DNA of 64,000 nt from Limnephilus marmoratus (Eukaryota > Arthropoda > Insecta > Trichoptera > Limnephilidae): the NCBI GenBank assembly GCA_917880885.1, contig OU862927.1, forward strand, positions 35,925,571 through 35,989,570, written 5' to 3'. Shown piece after piece: positions 22,010 through 32,553 of this stretch. The position numbers and the translations under genes are program-made. Under the pieces are notes generated by a model, which was given only the letters and a program-made list of their open reading frames with translations, was not told the DNA's origin and did not search any database. Every line of letters starts with the position of its first letter. Position 1 is the first letter of the stretch.

Positions 22010-22660
22010 CTAACTAGCTGGGGTACCCGGTAGCTTGTGTCGCTCTCCATAGTCTCCCATTGCGGTGCAAAGCGACATTCCTAGAGAGTACAGCTGGAGA
22101 AGTCAAAGGGACTCCCCCAACCATTCTCTCTCGATTCGGCCTGTCACGCAGCTGGTGGGCAGATGAATCCGCCGCAAAGACCCGGACAAACCTCACCCCA
22201 TGAACCCGGGCACCCCTGGTAAGTTACAAACGTAGCAAACCACTTGGGTTGACCCAAAGATATTCAAATACAGAATAGATATGCTATGGTGTCCGCGCAA
22301 CTGTCGCCGGACTACGCGCTAATTAGCGTAGTTTTCATACAAAAAGAATTTGTTCATTTCGTTGATTTTTTGAAAATGTGCATTAATATTGGTTAACAAT
22401 ATATTTTGAATAAGGAAAGAATTCGTTCATTTGGTTTAACGTTCGTTTGGTTTATTCGTTAATTATTTGTTCTTTTAGTTTATTAATTGGTAAACAATAT
22501 CGGCGACACCCGGAAGCGCAGACCCACATAGTAAAAACAGCAGATAGCACATCTACTTATATTTCAATATCTTTGGGTTGACCTATGGCAGAGGTGTTGG
22601 TTATCCAATAAATGGTTCCCAGGGCGGCGGTACCCATGAACGCATTCCAAATTGAACACT
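22010..22660 (-). repeat. repeat E copy split by a hAT MITE
   Basis: CACCCCATGAACCCGGGCAC and GACCTATGGCAGAGGTGTTG are the reverse of landmarks in the 25.5-kb copy. A 321-bp insertion with an 8-bp duplication separates the two halves. Confidence 0.7.
22255..22575. mobile_element. 321-bp hAT-type MITE with 8-bp TSD
   Basis: Termini CAAAGATATTCAAATA and TATTTCAATATCTTTG are near-perfect inverted repeats. GGTTGACC flanks both sides at 22247-22254 and 22576-22583. There is no coding content. Confidence 0.85.
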
Positions 22661-22709
22661 CATGTACACGCAAGTGACCAAAGCAAACATATTTTGATTT
22701 TTATATATA

Positions 22710-23249
22710 CACTAGCAGACCCGGCCACACGTTGCTGTGGCTAACAAAACACAACGCCATTACCCAATCTTTATAAAATCCACACCACCCGCTTGCCAGC
22801 TGCCCGCTGCCCGCTGCCCGCTGCCCGCTGCCTGTATTGAATATTTGAATTTATCGGCTTTTCTCTACTATAATAAGCATGTATTATACATATAAACTAA
22901 TTAACTCGCCACTAATTATACAATGCTTGCAATGCAACACGGGATATTTGAAAAGGGAAAATCAAATACCTACTTACTCTAGGACATCTATTTTCCGATT
23001 TCTTCCGTAGAACGAATTTCAAAAGTGACTATAATACGGCCCGCCAGCCGTTTTAAATCGCACAAAAATATGTTTCCTTTGAATTTCTCGGCTTTTCTCT
23101 AATATAAATTTACATGTATGTATAATACATATAAACTTTCCTCTTCAATCACTCTATCTATTGGTGAAAACCGTATGAAAATCCGTTGCGTAGTTTAAAA
23201 GATTAACGCGCACATACATTTTGAGCGACTTCATTTTATACTATGTAAT
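22710..23249 (+). repeat. repeat C copy, most complete
   Basis: It begins ACTAGCAGACCCGGCCACAC and ends GAGCGACTTCATTTTATACT. It carries a CTGCCCGCTGCCCGCTGC heptamer run at about 22,800-22,832. It is followed by a (GAT)8-like microsatellite at 23,250-23,271. Confidence 0.75.
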
Positions 23250-23301
23250 GATGATGATGATGATGATGATATATAGATATTGATTACTTACCCCATTTTA
23301 C

Positions 23302-23495
23302 ATGGTTGAGTGGTTACTATCCTTGGCTACGAATCAGGAGGCCTCGGGTTCCAACTACCTCTTCCCCATCTCCTTCCTCTCCCCGTTACCTTTAGCCTCA
23401 CATCACCACAATTGGGGATGCCTTAATCTCCCTGGCTCCAGGCGGCTAGGAATAAATGGTGAAATAAGACGAAACTGCACTGTAATTTTTTTTAA
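23302..23495 (+). repeat. SINE-B variant with a different tRNA-like head
   Basis: A pol III A-box-like TGGTTGAGTGG at 23,302 and a B-box-like GGGTTCCAAC at about 23,346 precede a shortened SINE-B body (CTCTTCCCCATCTCCTTCC, ACAATTGGGGATGCC). The head differs from that of the 59.8-kb copy, suggesting a chimeric or alternative subfamily. A T-rich stretch follows. Confidence 0.6.
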
Positions 23496-23598
23496 GGTTT
23501 ATTATTTATTTTACCCACCAAATTTAAATGTCCGGGTTAAACTTTCCCCACAGGAAAAATTAAACCCTTTCACACACTTCCCAAATGATCATCTAGTC

Positions 23599-24345
23599 CA
23601 GGGATGGCGAATCTTTGCGTATCAACGTGCCATTCTTCTAAAGAAATGTTTAATGAGGCCATGGACGTGCCATCAAATAATTTTGACTTCGTGATTATTG
23701 GGAAAATAATAATAATAAATAAATAAAAAAAACTCCTTTAAACTACTAAGGAACATTCAGCATTATACGCGTAATTTAAATTACTAGTGTGACTTCTGTT
23801 GTTGCAGGTTAGATAACAAATAACATATGTTAGGGTTGTAAGATGTTACTTTTAGCAGAATGCATGCGGAACTGGAGTCATCTGTCAAACGGTAAATAAC
23901 CGACTCTTTATTGTTATTTATCTCTGAAAATAATGACTCGCAGGCAAAGGTTTATGAAAATATTGTTAAAATAGCATGAGCCAGCTTCTTCAAACAATTA
24001 AATGTGTTTGGAAACGCATTCCATGTTTCCAAAATTTTGTTATTAGCATTTTCACTTATCTTACCTGTTCTTATCTTTCTGTTTCAATTAATTCTAACTC
24101 TCTCCATATTTTAACAAATTTTTGAATCCAGATTGAACTAAACTGGAAATCAATCAGCTGCATTTCAAATTCATCAATTTCCAACCAATCGAATGGGGAC
24201 AAATTCAGTTTATTAAATGACGTCACATCTTTTCACACCTTTTTCGTAGTGCATAGTAAATTTTGTGATCACTGATCAGTGACGTGCCCAAAATATTGTA
24301 TCGCGTGCCATTAATGGCACGCATGCCATTGGTTCGCCATCCCTG
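23599..24345 (-). mobile_element. hAT element (GTF2IRD2/ZBED-like) with 8-bp TSD
   Basis: The ends CAGGGATGGCGAATC and GGTTCGCCATCCCTG are inverted repeats, flanked by exact ATCTAGTC at 23591-23598 and 24346-24353. The minus strand encodes transposase remnants, so the element is a deleted, formerly coding copy. Confidence 0.9.
23830..24230 (-). pseudogene. hAT transposase remnant
   Basis: At about 23,840-23,935 the minus strand reads FACESLFSEINNNKE and then YRLTDDSSSACILLK, corresponding to the hAT dimerisation motif (-ACE-LFS-MN--KS--R-RLTD-HL). Upstream, near 24,170-24,220, SPFDWLEIDEFEMQLIDF resembles the preceding region of GTF2IRD2-like transposases. The frame is disrupted. Confidence 0.7.
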
Positions 24346-24589
24346 ATCTAGTCAATCCACGTTATGCAATTGCATTATATAAGTATTATAAATACATAAC
24401 AATACAAGAACAACATGTCAACCTACCAGAGACCAAATGGGAAAATAATTCACCGACTCCAGATATTTTCATATCAGAGGGTTCGGCTCTGTAGAACTCC
24501 TAATTGAACTTATAAATCCTACTGATCCCTCAATATAAATATTTAAAAAATGTTTTGTAATATGTATTATATTTATTCCCAGTAATATT

Positions 24590-24830
24590 TTAAGTTTTTA
24601 TTCAACTGGTCTTTCAAACCGGCTTATTTAAAATAACTAATTTTTGCATTTTTATATACAAATTCTTTGACAAATCTAATCTTTGACAAGCCTAAATTTT
24701 GAATGAGAGAGCTAGGTATAATGCCAGTAGCCGAAATAACGAATGGTAATATTTTTATAGTCCGAGAATGCCGAATTCTTTTAATCTCTTTTTAATGGTC
24801 GCAACTGGGATTATATATAGTTATTATTAT
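24590..24830 (-). pseudogene. LINE polymerase C-terminal fragment
   Basis: The minus strand reads KILPFVISATGIIPSSLIQN followed by LGLSKIRFVKEF. The VI--A-G-IP-SL---L block ends the polymerase of several non-LTR lineages. No upstream RT is found, so this is a short relic. The lineage is uncertain. Confidence 0.5.
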
Positions 24831-25385
24831 TCAACTTTATTATTTATAGGTACATCTTGATTACACAACATAATATTATGACACTTAATCAATGAGGAAT
24901 TATTTATTAATATTTTTTATTGTTTTCCTTTTTGCTCGTCTAAACTGACACGTGCTACGATGGTTCCAATAAGTATTTTCCAATTTTTTATCAAAAGTTC
25001 ATTGAACTTAAATAATATGGCCATACGCAGGAATAATTCACATTACAAACCAACTCACCGAAAGTTTAAATGAGTTTGTTTATGGCGAGCCATAAAGTAA
25101 ATGTTTATTGTTCATTAACCTCATTGCAAATAATAAACTACTTCAGCAGGTCATCTCTGTGTCACGGATATGGCCAAAAGTGTGGCGCAATTTAGATGGA
25201 AATTCGCAGAATTAATTTAATTTAATTGCCGGCAACCGGGCGTCACGAATATGCTTCAAGAATATCACGTAGCTTTTTAGAAAATATATTTTGAAATGAA
25301 GAGCGGAAGAAAACAGAGATGATGAGAGTATGTTGGCTCCAAATTTATAATTGGTAGCGTGGACTTTATGGATACAAAACAAACG
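24831..25385. other. AT-rich intergenic sequence
   Basis: A TTAATTTAATTGCCGGCAAC string at about 25,216 resembles one at 3,648 and may be the tail of a minus-strand element. No gene is supported. Confidence 0.35.
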
Positions 25386-25391
25386 GTGACT

Positions 25392-25452
25392 CATAGTCTC
25401 ACTGGCTCCAGACGGGAGCAGCTGGGACTCTTGTGCAGAATTCACATAAAAA
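25392..25452 (+). repeat. SINE-B 3' end fragment
   Basis: AGTCTCACTGGCTCCAGACG and the GAATTCACATAAAAAA tail match the end of the 59.8-kb SINE. Confidence 0.75.
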
Positions 25453-25534
25453 ATTTGAAAAAGCGGTCAAAAGATGAACTAAAGAATATTTTGCACCCAC
25501 AACAATATGTTAAGGGGCACATTTTAACTTGGGA

Positions 25535-25862
25535 GGCGGGAATGGGTACCGCCGCCCCGGGAACCTTTATTGGATAACCAACACCTCTGCCATAGGTCAC
25601 CCCAGCGTTTGGTGATTTAGCAGGGGTGCCCGGGTTCACGGGGTGATGTTTGTCTAGGTCTTGGAGGCAGATGACAAGAACTCACTGAATCCCAGATTCT
25701 TACCCACCCCTTAAACCCCTTTTCCTTCCCAGAACTCTCATCTCCTTCCTTTTCTTAAAAAACCCTCCACACGGCATCCCTAAAGATGACATAGGCCCTG
25801 AGGGAAATTATTTTCCTCAGGGCCTCCTGTGTGGAGCTCCTAAAAAATTTAAAAAAAACATT
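25535..25862 (+). repeat. repeat E copy, with foldback arms and A-tail
   Basis: It includes CACCTCTGCCATAGGTCACC, the GGGTTCACGGGGTGATG block, and a 3' hairpin pairing CCCTGAGG with CCTCAGGG around AAATTATTTT. It ends in an A-rich tail. No coding capacity is visible. It is SINE-like, with the 5' end undefined. Confidence 0.65.
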
Positions 25863-25935
25863 AATTACGTGAGCAGTTTTTCATCCAATCTAGACTCCCC
25901 CCTTGAGGAGATAAATTTGGGCATTGGGCCACTTG

Positions 25936-26298
25936 CAATGGCGTAGCGAGGGGGGGGGGGCGGACCGCCCCGAAAGGGGGGTGACACTCGACCGTGGAAA
26001 AAAATTTACGAAGGATGTTGTCACCAAAGTATTGTATACCTACATGAACACGGTCTATGTTGCCCGTGGATTGCCCGAATTTTGTGTCTAGGTCTTTTTA
26101 TAGGGCGTACGCAGCCTATGTTTGCGGAGAAATCTGAAATTCTCCCCCCCCCTCCCCAGGATGGACCAATTTTATGAAGTCGAAATTAGCGTTTTGAATT
26201 TTTTCTCAAGTCAACTTTAATAGGGGGGGGGGGGGGTGATACCACGCCCCGGGGGTTGACATCCGCCCCGGGTGCCACCCATGCTAGCTACGCCACTG
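25936..26298. mobile_element. 363-bp hAT MITE with 8-bp TSD
   Basis: The ends CAATGGCGTAGCGAG and CTAGCTACGCCACTG are inverted repeats. GCCACTTG flanks both sides (25928-25935 and 26299-26306). Subterminal G and C runs and a CCGCCCCGGGTGCCA string relate it to the 9.7-kb family. Confidence 0.9.
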
Positions 26299-26379
26299 GC
26301 CACTTGGTATATTCTTTTCATGTAACTTGAGTTTTTTCTGCCCCCCCCCCCCCCCACTCTTTAAAGCTCATGTAATTAA

Positions 26380-27210
26380 TGTGTAGCGACACATCATTAT
26401 TATCATCGCCATCAAAAGAACATACGAGAAACATCTAATATTCGCGCCCATCGGCAAACCTACTTGCCTAGGTACCTTCGTACCTATACTGGCCGCGATG
26501 TACTTTCTCGCCGGCCGTGCCAGCCCGACGATAATAATATCGCCCCGCCTAGAAAGGTCTCGAGACAGCACCGTACAATATCTGTACGGCGCCGAATATT
26601 CTCGTAAGCTGTCGAAGTGGCTCGTATTACCTCCCGCGAGGTAGTTACTCTACCGCGGCTATATAAGCAGCCGATCGCTCGCCCGCTGCAGTTCAGTCCA
26701 GTTCAGTCTCACACTTACAGTCGGCCAATATCTCAACATGTAACAAGTGCTCCTGCATGGCACACATCCAGGGCAGCTTCCCGAGGTCCATCACCACGTC
26801 TCAGCTACAAGGCCCATCGTGTCTTCAGCTCCTGAGAACAGCTACATCCCGCGACTTATAAGGATTGACGCACCTTCAGCCAAGGGATCAGCTCACCACT
26901 TCATGGCACCCCGAAGCCCCTCCGTGCTTCGCTGCCATGGAAACACGCTCCGCCTCGCCAGGACTACCTGCTGGTGGCTCAGCTCATCGAGCCACTCACC
27001 GTTCATCTCCGCGATTCAAAGCGTCGAGCAACGGCCTGGAAGATAGGTCATCTCCACCGCCATGGTGTCGAGCAACTCGCTGACCTTCACCTCACCATCT
27101 CCATCACTCCGTGCGCCTGCAGAATCTCATCACAGCACCCCGCATTACATCATGTTACCGACCACCGACCATCTGCTACGTAGCCCAATAAACGACTGAC
27201 TCACACTTCG
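26380..27210 (+). mobile_element. possible solo LTR
   Basis: A TATA-like GGCTATATAAGCAGC at about 26,656 is followed about 35 bases on by tandem CAGTTCAGTCC initiator-like strings, and about 490 bases later by AATAAA at 27,187. The region is GC-richer than its surroundings. It starts near TGTAGCGACAC. This is the U3-R-U5 order of an LTR without internal genes. I could not fix both ends or a 4-6-bp duplication. The alternative is a host promoter. Confidence 0.4.
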
Positions 27211-27454
27211 ACATGACGCCTTTCATTTTCTGTCTCCCGCTCCCTCAAATGCATGCCCCATGCGTACAACGATGACACCACCAACTGTGTGTCGAACTGA
27301 ACCAAAAATTTTTACAGTGAAAAAAGAAGAAAACAAAAACCACGCAGAAAAGATCAACTTCTTTGAAGAACGACGATTTAAAAAGTTTTTTTTCATAAGT
27401 ACAAAACACAAAAATTGATTCAAATTAATAAATTACGTTGTATTAACCACTTAA

Positions 27455-27900
27455 TTATTTATAAAAACCGACATGTTTCGTCAGCAAAGCTGACTTCCTC
27501 AGGGTTTTGACAGAACTAATTTTAAAAATAGACATACATAGGTAATAGAGAAAAATAATAGACATAAACAATAATAAAATTTTGAAAGAAAATAATGTGT
27601 AAGGGACGAGGGGCAATATAGAACAATTAAAAAAATTTAAAAGGAGAATAGATTTAATAATGGGTCATTTAAAAACAATTTTTGATTATTAATGATATTT
27701 AAATTTGTATTAACACTCTTTCTGATCTCTAAAATTTCTAATTTATCCAACTGAAAGCCATTGACATTACAATGTATTAATTCTATTCCACTGTTAAAAT
27801 TAAAGGTATGACTAGTTTCTATTAAATGGTTGGCAAACTCCGAGAAACTATTATTATTTAAAGCTTTCATATGCTCTTTAATCCTTATTTCAAAAATTGA
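27455..27900 (-). pseudogene. second Penelope-like relic (GIY-YIG end and 3' UTR)
   Basis: The minus-strand frame at 27,637-27,870 reads SEFANHLIETSHTFN, then KLEILEIRKSVNTN and LFLNDPLLNLF. This is the helix-rich end of the Penelope GIY-YIG domain, where the -FA-H--E--H-F and LE-LEI-K blocks are standard. It differs from the 5-kb copy, so it belongs to another family. The catalytic YIG strand is not found. Confidence 0.7.
27474..27504 (-). ncRNA. hammerhead-ribozyme-like core downstream of the Penelope relic
   Basis: On the minus strand CTGAGGA (27,496-27,502) is followed by a perfect 6-bp stem II, GTCAGC with GCTGAC (27,489-27,494 and 27,480-27,485) closing a TTT loop, and then GAAA (27,476-27,479). 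The order matches the hammerhead catalytic core. Stems I and III were not resolved. Confidence 0.6.
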
Positions 27901-28235
27901 TTCTAAAAAGAAACCGTTCGTCGGTTAGTACCTACTCTGGCCGCTTGCAAAGTTAGCCGTGTCATGCTGTGAAGTAGATAAAATAAAAAATATATATATT
28001 TTCATCTTATGTAAATCAGTTCCGGTCTCAAAATTCTAAGTGGAATCCATGGTGAATTCACATACATTTATCTGGTACCAACATTACATTATTGAAGTGA
28101 TGTGTGGTTTTTTTGTTTGTTTAATAGCCACACGAATTAAATAAAGTACCTGACTACGGTTTATGATGACAGGCAGGTAATTTTCTGTGCTGAATTTTAT
28201 AATATCATATTAAAAGGCAACAATATGGCAACAAT

Positions 28236-28935
28236 GTGCAACATAGTTGTGAATGATGAATATTTGGAGCAGGTGGGTGAGTTTGTGTACTTGGGAAGTA
28301 TATTAACGAGAGATGGGAAGGCTGATAGAGATATCGAAAGAAGGGTAAATGCAGGTAACTCTATTAATGGAGGACTGAACGCCGTTGGCGCCAGCAAAAA
28401 ATGTCAAAAGAAGCGAAGTTAGCCGTCCATAATGGAGTGCTGATACCTACCCCGATGTATGGCAGTGAGGCATGGAACTGGCAGAGGAAGGATAAAAGTA
28501 GACTGAATGCTGTAGAAATGAGATCCCTGAGGCGTACGTGTGATAAAACCATGTACGATCGTGTGAGAAATGTGGAGATCCGCGAAGAATGCAAGGCTGT
28601 GATGTAAGCGTAATGAGTAAGATTAAGAAAGGGACGCTCAAATGGTTTGGGCACGTAGAGCGAATGAATGAGGAAAGGAGTGTAAGGAGAATATGTGACG
28701 CAATTGTGAATGGTAGAAGAAGTCGGGGACGCCCGAGGAAGACATGGCACAACCGAGTGAATCAGATACTTGAGTCGGGCCACGTGAAGAGTCGGAATAA
28801 TTGAAGTGCATGTATGAGACGATGTATGAATGTGATCGAGGCAAGGGGTGTGTGCCAAGGTCGAGTTGTTTGGCGGTCTGTCCTCTCTGCCTACCCCTGC
28901 GGGGAAACGGCGTGATGGTTAGTTAGTTAGTTGAA
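28236..28935 (+). mobile_element. 5'-truncated LINE with 11-bp TSD
   Basis: ATGGCAACAAT occurs exactly at 28225-28235 and 28936-28946. The 3' end is a (TTAG)n run, GGTTAGTTAGTTAGTTG. The insert contains only the C-terminal end of an RT, as expected of 5' truncation during target-primed reverse transcription. Confidence 0.85.
28240..28804 (+). pseudogene. LINE reverse transcriptase C-terminus
   Basis: The segments, in shifting frames, are GEFVYLGSILTRDGKADRDI, then AVHNGVLIPTPMYGSEAWN, then LRRTCDKTMYDRVRN, and finally GTLKWFGHVERMNEERSVRR followed by GRRSRGRPRKTW. The YLGS...YGSE-W...L-W-GHV-RM...GRP--TW order is typical of a large arthropod LINE group often mis-annotated as host proteins. 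At least two frameshifts are present (about 28,390 and 28,600). Confidence 0.8.
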
Positions 28936-29045
28936 ATGGCAACAATTTTGAGGGGGTTGGTACTATTGATAATATATCATTAACTTATACATTGATAATA
29001 TGTACGTTAGTTCTACACAATAGGCCCTGGGGAAAAATCAGAGAG

Positions 29046-29222
29046 TTCAATCGACACGCGGTAGAAGTGAAACCTTCAGTTAACTAAAGTAGACAAGAGT
29101 GGGAAAGCTACGAATCTCATTCTCTAGCAGACTAAATTCTATTGACGTATGTGTTTTGTCGATATTTTTCGTTTCATTGAGCTTTAAATCACAACGGTGC
29201 TAAAGATGTTTTCACTTCAATA
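29046..29222. repeat. half copy of repeat A
   Basis: GCGGTAGAAGTGAAACCTTC, GTAGACAAGAGTGGG and the end GTTTTCACTTCAATAAA match one arm of the palindromic copy at 11,634-12,052. Confidence 0.75.
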
Positions 29223-29224
29223 AA

Positions 29225-29660
29225 CCCTCTTTTGGAGGGATGGTGTGGAGGATCTTTTTAAAAAAGGAAGCAGAGGAAGTTCTGGGAAGGAAAAAAGGTA
29301 TGAGGAGTGGGTATTAATCTGAGGGTCGGTGTGTCCAGGAGTAACGGACGTATGAATCCAACCCTCCCACTACGGTGCTGTGTTACGAGAGAATCCTGTG
29401 TAGAGTTCGAAAGGTCTCCCTCAACCAGTCTCCTCCAATCCGGCCTGCTATTCAGGAGTGACGAACTTGTGAATCCATCCCTCAAACTGCGGTGCAAGGC
29501 GGTGGATCGAGAAAGTCCAGTCGGAGAGGTCATAAAGTCTCCCTCAACCAGTATCTGTCGGTCTGGCCCATCACACAGTAGGTGGGCAGACTCATCTGCC
29601 GACAAATCCTGGGTAAACCTCACCCCATGAACCCGGACACCCCTGCTAAGTCACCAAACG
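29225..29660 (-). repeat. repeat E copy with duplicated block
   Basis: It ends with CACCCCATGAACCCGGACAC and GCTAAGTCACCAAACG. A block including GAATCCA-CCTC and GTCTCCCTCAACCAGT appears twice (about 29,340-29,435 and 29,470-29,560). Overlapping frames on both strands (29,258-29,630) are not genes. Confidence 0.65.
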
Positions 29661-29904
29661 TTGTACATCTATACCAGCACTACTGAATCCTACAACTTGA
29701 TGTATAACTTACTGCCTAGAAAATGTAGTTTCAGTGATTTGTCTGATAGTAGATACTGTTTTTGTTTCCATTTTATTTAATTTTATAGTGCAAGCCAAAC
29801 TTTAATGCCGGCCTGAACTCGATACGATCTACTCTCACGCAGTTACTGACTTTGCAATGAACGTAAGCGAAAGATAAAGATGTGTAAAAATATACATATT
29901 TTTT

Positions 29905-30060
29905 TTAGACACAGAAGGCCCTGAGGAAAAAATCCCTCAGGGCGTATGTCATCTTTGGGGATGCTGTGTGGAGAGTATTTTATGTAAAGGAAGAAGAAGA
30001 AGTTCTGGGAAAGTAAATGGGCTGGGTAGGAATCTGGGGATCAATAGATATTTTACCAAA
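29905..30060 (-). repeat. repeat E 3' part
   Basis: GGCCCTGAGGAAAAAATCCC and CATCTTTGGGGATGCTGTG match the 48.3-kb fragment and the reverse of the 25.8-kb copy. Confidence 0.7.
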
Positions 30061-30243
30061 CCATTGCTATCACTGTCGCTCTTTTTCCCCCGAATATTGA
30101 GCGAAAAGGATAACTACAGCTCAGTCTGATAAATACCTAAATAAAATCATTAAATCAATGTTTTGTATTTCCCATTTTTCTCCTCTAAAACTGAATCGAT
30201 TTAAAAGATATTTTTAGGAACTGTATTAGAAGAAAATACTCTA

Positions 30244-30882
30244 TGTCTGTACGTTTTGCTTTTTTGTATATACCTTGTATAGTTTATATATTGAACGTAT
30301 GTTGATGGCGTTCAAATGACTCCAGATACTAATATCTACAGCCTGTATGTCGGACGAATATCTACAGCTCATATGTTGAACTAATATCTACGAACTTCAG
30401 AGTGTTGACTAATGTCTACAGAGCTAAGGTCGGACGAATATCTATGACGGTCCCAGTGTTGACTAATATCTACAGAGCGTAGGTTGAACTAATATCTACA
30501 GAGCGTTGGTTGGACTAATCAGCTAAATGTGTCCAATAGTCCGATATTAGGGATTTTTACATACATACTTACATAAATTAAGTTTTTTAAACTGCATACG
30601 CAATGTTACGTTATTCCAATATGCTATACATAATTGCAAATCCAACCTCTGCCAGTGCTGTAGATGTAGATTTGGTTCTCGTAGATATTAGTCAGCAGTT
30701 TGAGCTGTAGATATTCGTCAACACTTTGGTTCTCATAGATATTAGTTCGATTTTTTCAGTTTTTGGAATTCCTGTAGATATTAGTAGACGCTTCCCGTTC
30801 AAACCAGCCAATTTTAACGATTTTTGGAGGGTCCAAACATCTAAAAGAAGTAAGTTATCATAGAAAGCAAAACGTACCGACA
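30244..30882. mobile_element. inverted-repeat element built from about 27-bp units
   Basis: Terminal inverted repeats TGTCTGTACGTTTTGCTTT and AAAGCAAAACGTACCGACA bound 639 bp. The left half has about seven units of AATATCTACAGAGCGT plus a GTTGAACT/GTCGGACG linker, spaced 26-28 bp. The right half has three or four in reverse (GTAGATATTAGT). No target duplication or coding region was found. Confidence 0.7.
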
Positions 30883-31590
30883 AGCCAGTGGTCAATATCT
30901 ATATCGTATTTTTAAAATTTGCAGTAGTGGTAAAATCAAGAGAGGAAATCGGGGAAAACCTTATTTGTATGGACAAATCGCCGCCCGGTTTCCTCTTACT
31001 AGTAATTGTCAGTTGTGTAGGGTTTGGAGTGCATTCATCCGTAAGGCACTTATTGTTTTCTTTATCCATGTTTTAAAAAAGTTTTTAAAATTAATGAATA
31101 AAGTGAATTGAAGTAATTGAAACAATGATGTTATGTAGAACAAGTTCATGGCCTACGTTCACTTTCCCGCCTTTTTCTTATTTTTATTATCATCGTGATG
31201 TAGCCACTCGTTTGCGAACGCCATTAAAAATAAATAAAATAAAAAAAAGTATGTCAAAGATGCCGGGTAAGTTCCGAATGGTTCGGTTATGCTTATTGCC
31301 CATGAATGTCTGCGAAATTATTAATAATTTGACGATTTATTTTTATCGATATGGATTTGAAAAAACTACATATATCTAGAACGTGCATCATTGTTTCTGA
31401 AAGTTTTTAGAGCGCGTAAACTCATGGGAGAGATCTTGAAAATACATTTGAGTGGTAGATAGACATTGTGAATAGTTTTTACAGTTTTTGTTTTATCGGT
31501 AATAATTATTACCTACGCAAAAAATCTTTCTTTTTAGATACTTTATTTTTAATACGGTACATTCTTAAGGGGTCGGACTAAATTATACAT
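30883..31590. other. no supported gene
   Basis: Open frames at 30,888-31,076 and 31,125-31,379 lack domains. The first encodes a hydrophobic C-terminus but no convincing gene structure. Confidence 0.4.
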
Positions 31591-31596
31591 AAACTA

Positions 31597-32097
31597 TTTG
31601 GTACCCGGCATGCGTTGCTATGCCATTTAATAAAGAAATTGTTTCTCCCTGCGTGTCCTTTCCCATTCATCCCGTTTCCCTTCCGCCTCTCCTTCCTTTC
31701 TCGCGTCCCCTTCCCTCTCGCGTTCCTACTCCGCCTCCCCCACCTTCCCTCTCCCACTTCACTCCCCCCTTCCCACATCCCGAGAACCCCCTTCCCGGTT
31801 TCCCCTCCTCAATCCCTGTTTCCCTTCCCCCGTCCTGCGAATCCCCTACCCGAGTTCCTCTCCCCCTCCCACATTCCATACATTCATTCCCGGTACATTC
31901 AGTTTTAAAACAGCTCGCGTGACACCTATTGTAGTTTTTTTATACAAATTTCATAATACCAGAACTCTCCAGTAGTTTTATACAAACCATGTCCTAACAA
32001 TAATGAACACACAAAAAAAGAATTATCCAATTTGGTGCAGTCGTTCGGAAGTTATGCGCGTACATACATTCCGACGATTCATTTTTATTTATATAGA
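31597..32097 (+). repeat. repeat D copy
   Basis: It starts GGTACCCGGCATGCGTTGCT, has a pyrimidine-rich body to about 31,875, and ends in TTTGGTGCAGTCGTTCGGA followed by TTATTTATATAGAAGATAG. Long proline-rich open frames here are compositional. Confidence 0.7.
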
Positions 32098-32521
32098 AGA
32101 TAGATAGAAGATAGAAGATAGAAGATAGAAGATAGAAGATAGAAGATAGAAGATAGAAGATAGAAGATAGAAGATAGAAGATAGAAGATAGAAGATAGAA
32201 GATAGAAGATAGAAGATAGAAGATAGAAGATAGAAGATAGAAGATAGAAGATAGAAGATAGAAGATAGAAGATAGAAGATAGAAGATAGAAGATAGAAGA
32301 TAGAAGATAGAAGATAGAAGATAGAAGATAGAAGATAGAAGATAGAAGATAGAAGATAGAAGATAGAAGATAGAAGATAGAAGATAGAAGATAGAAGATA
32401 GAAGATAGAAGATAGAAGATAGAAGATAGAAGATAGAAGATAGAAGATAGAAGATAGAAGATAGAAGATAGAAGATAGAAGATAGAAGATAGAAGATAGA
32501 AGATAGAAGATAGAAGATAGA

Positions 32522-32553
<32 letters not shown>

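Noticed and set aside
28364..28858. 164-codon minus frame
   Set aside because: It is antisense to the LINE RT fragment on the plus strand.
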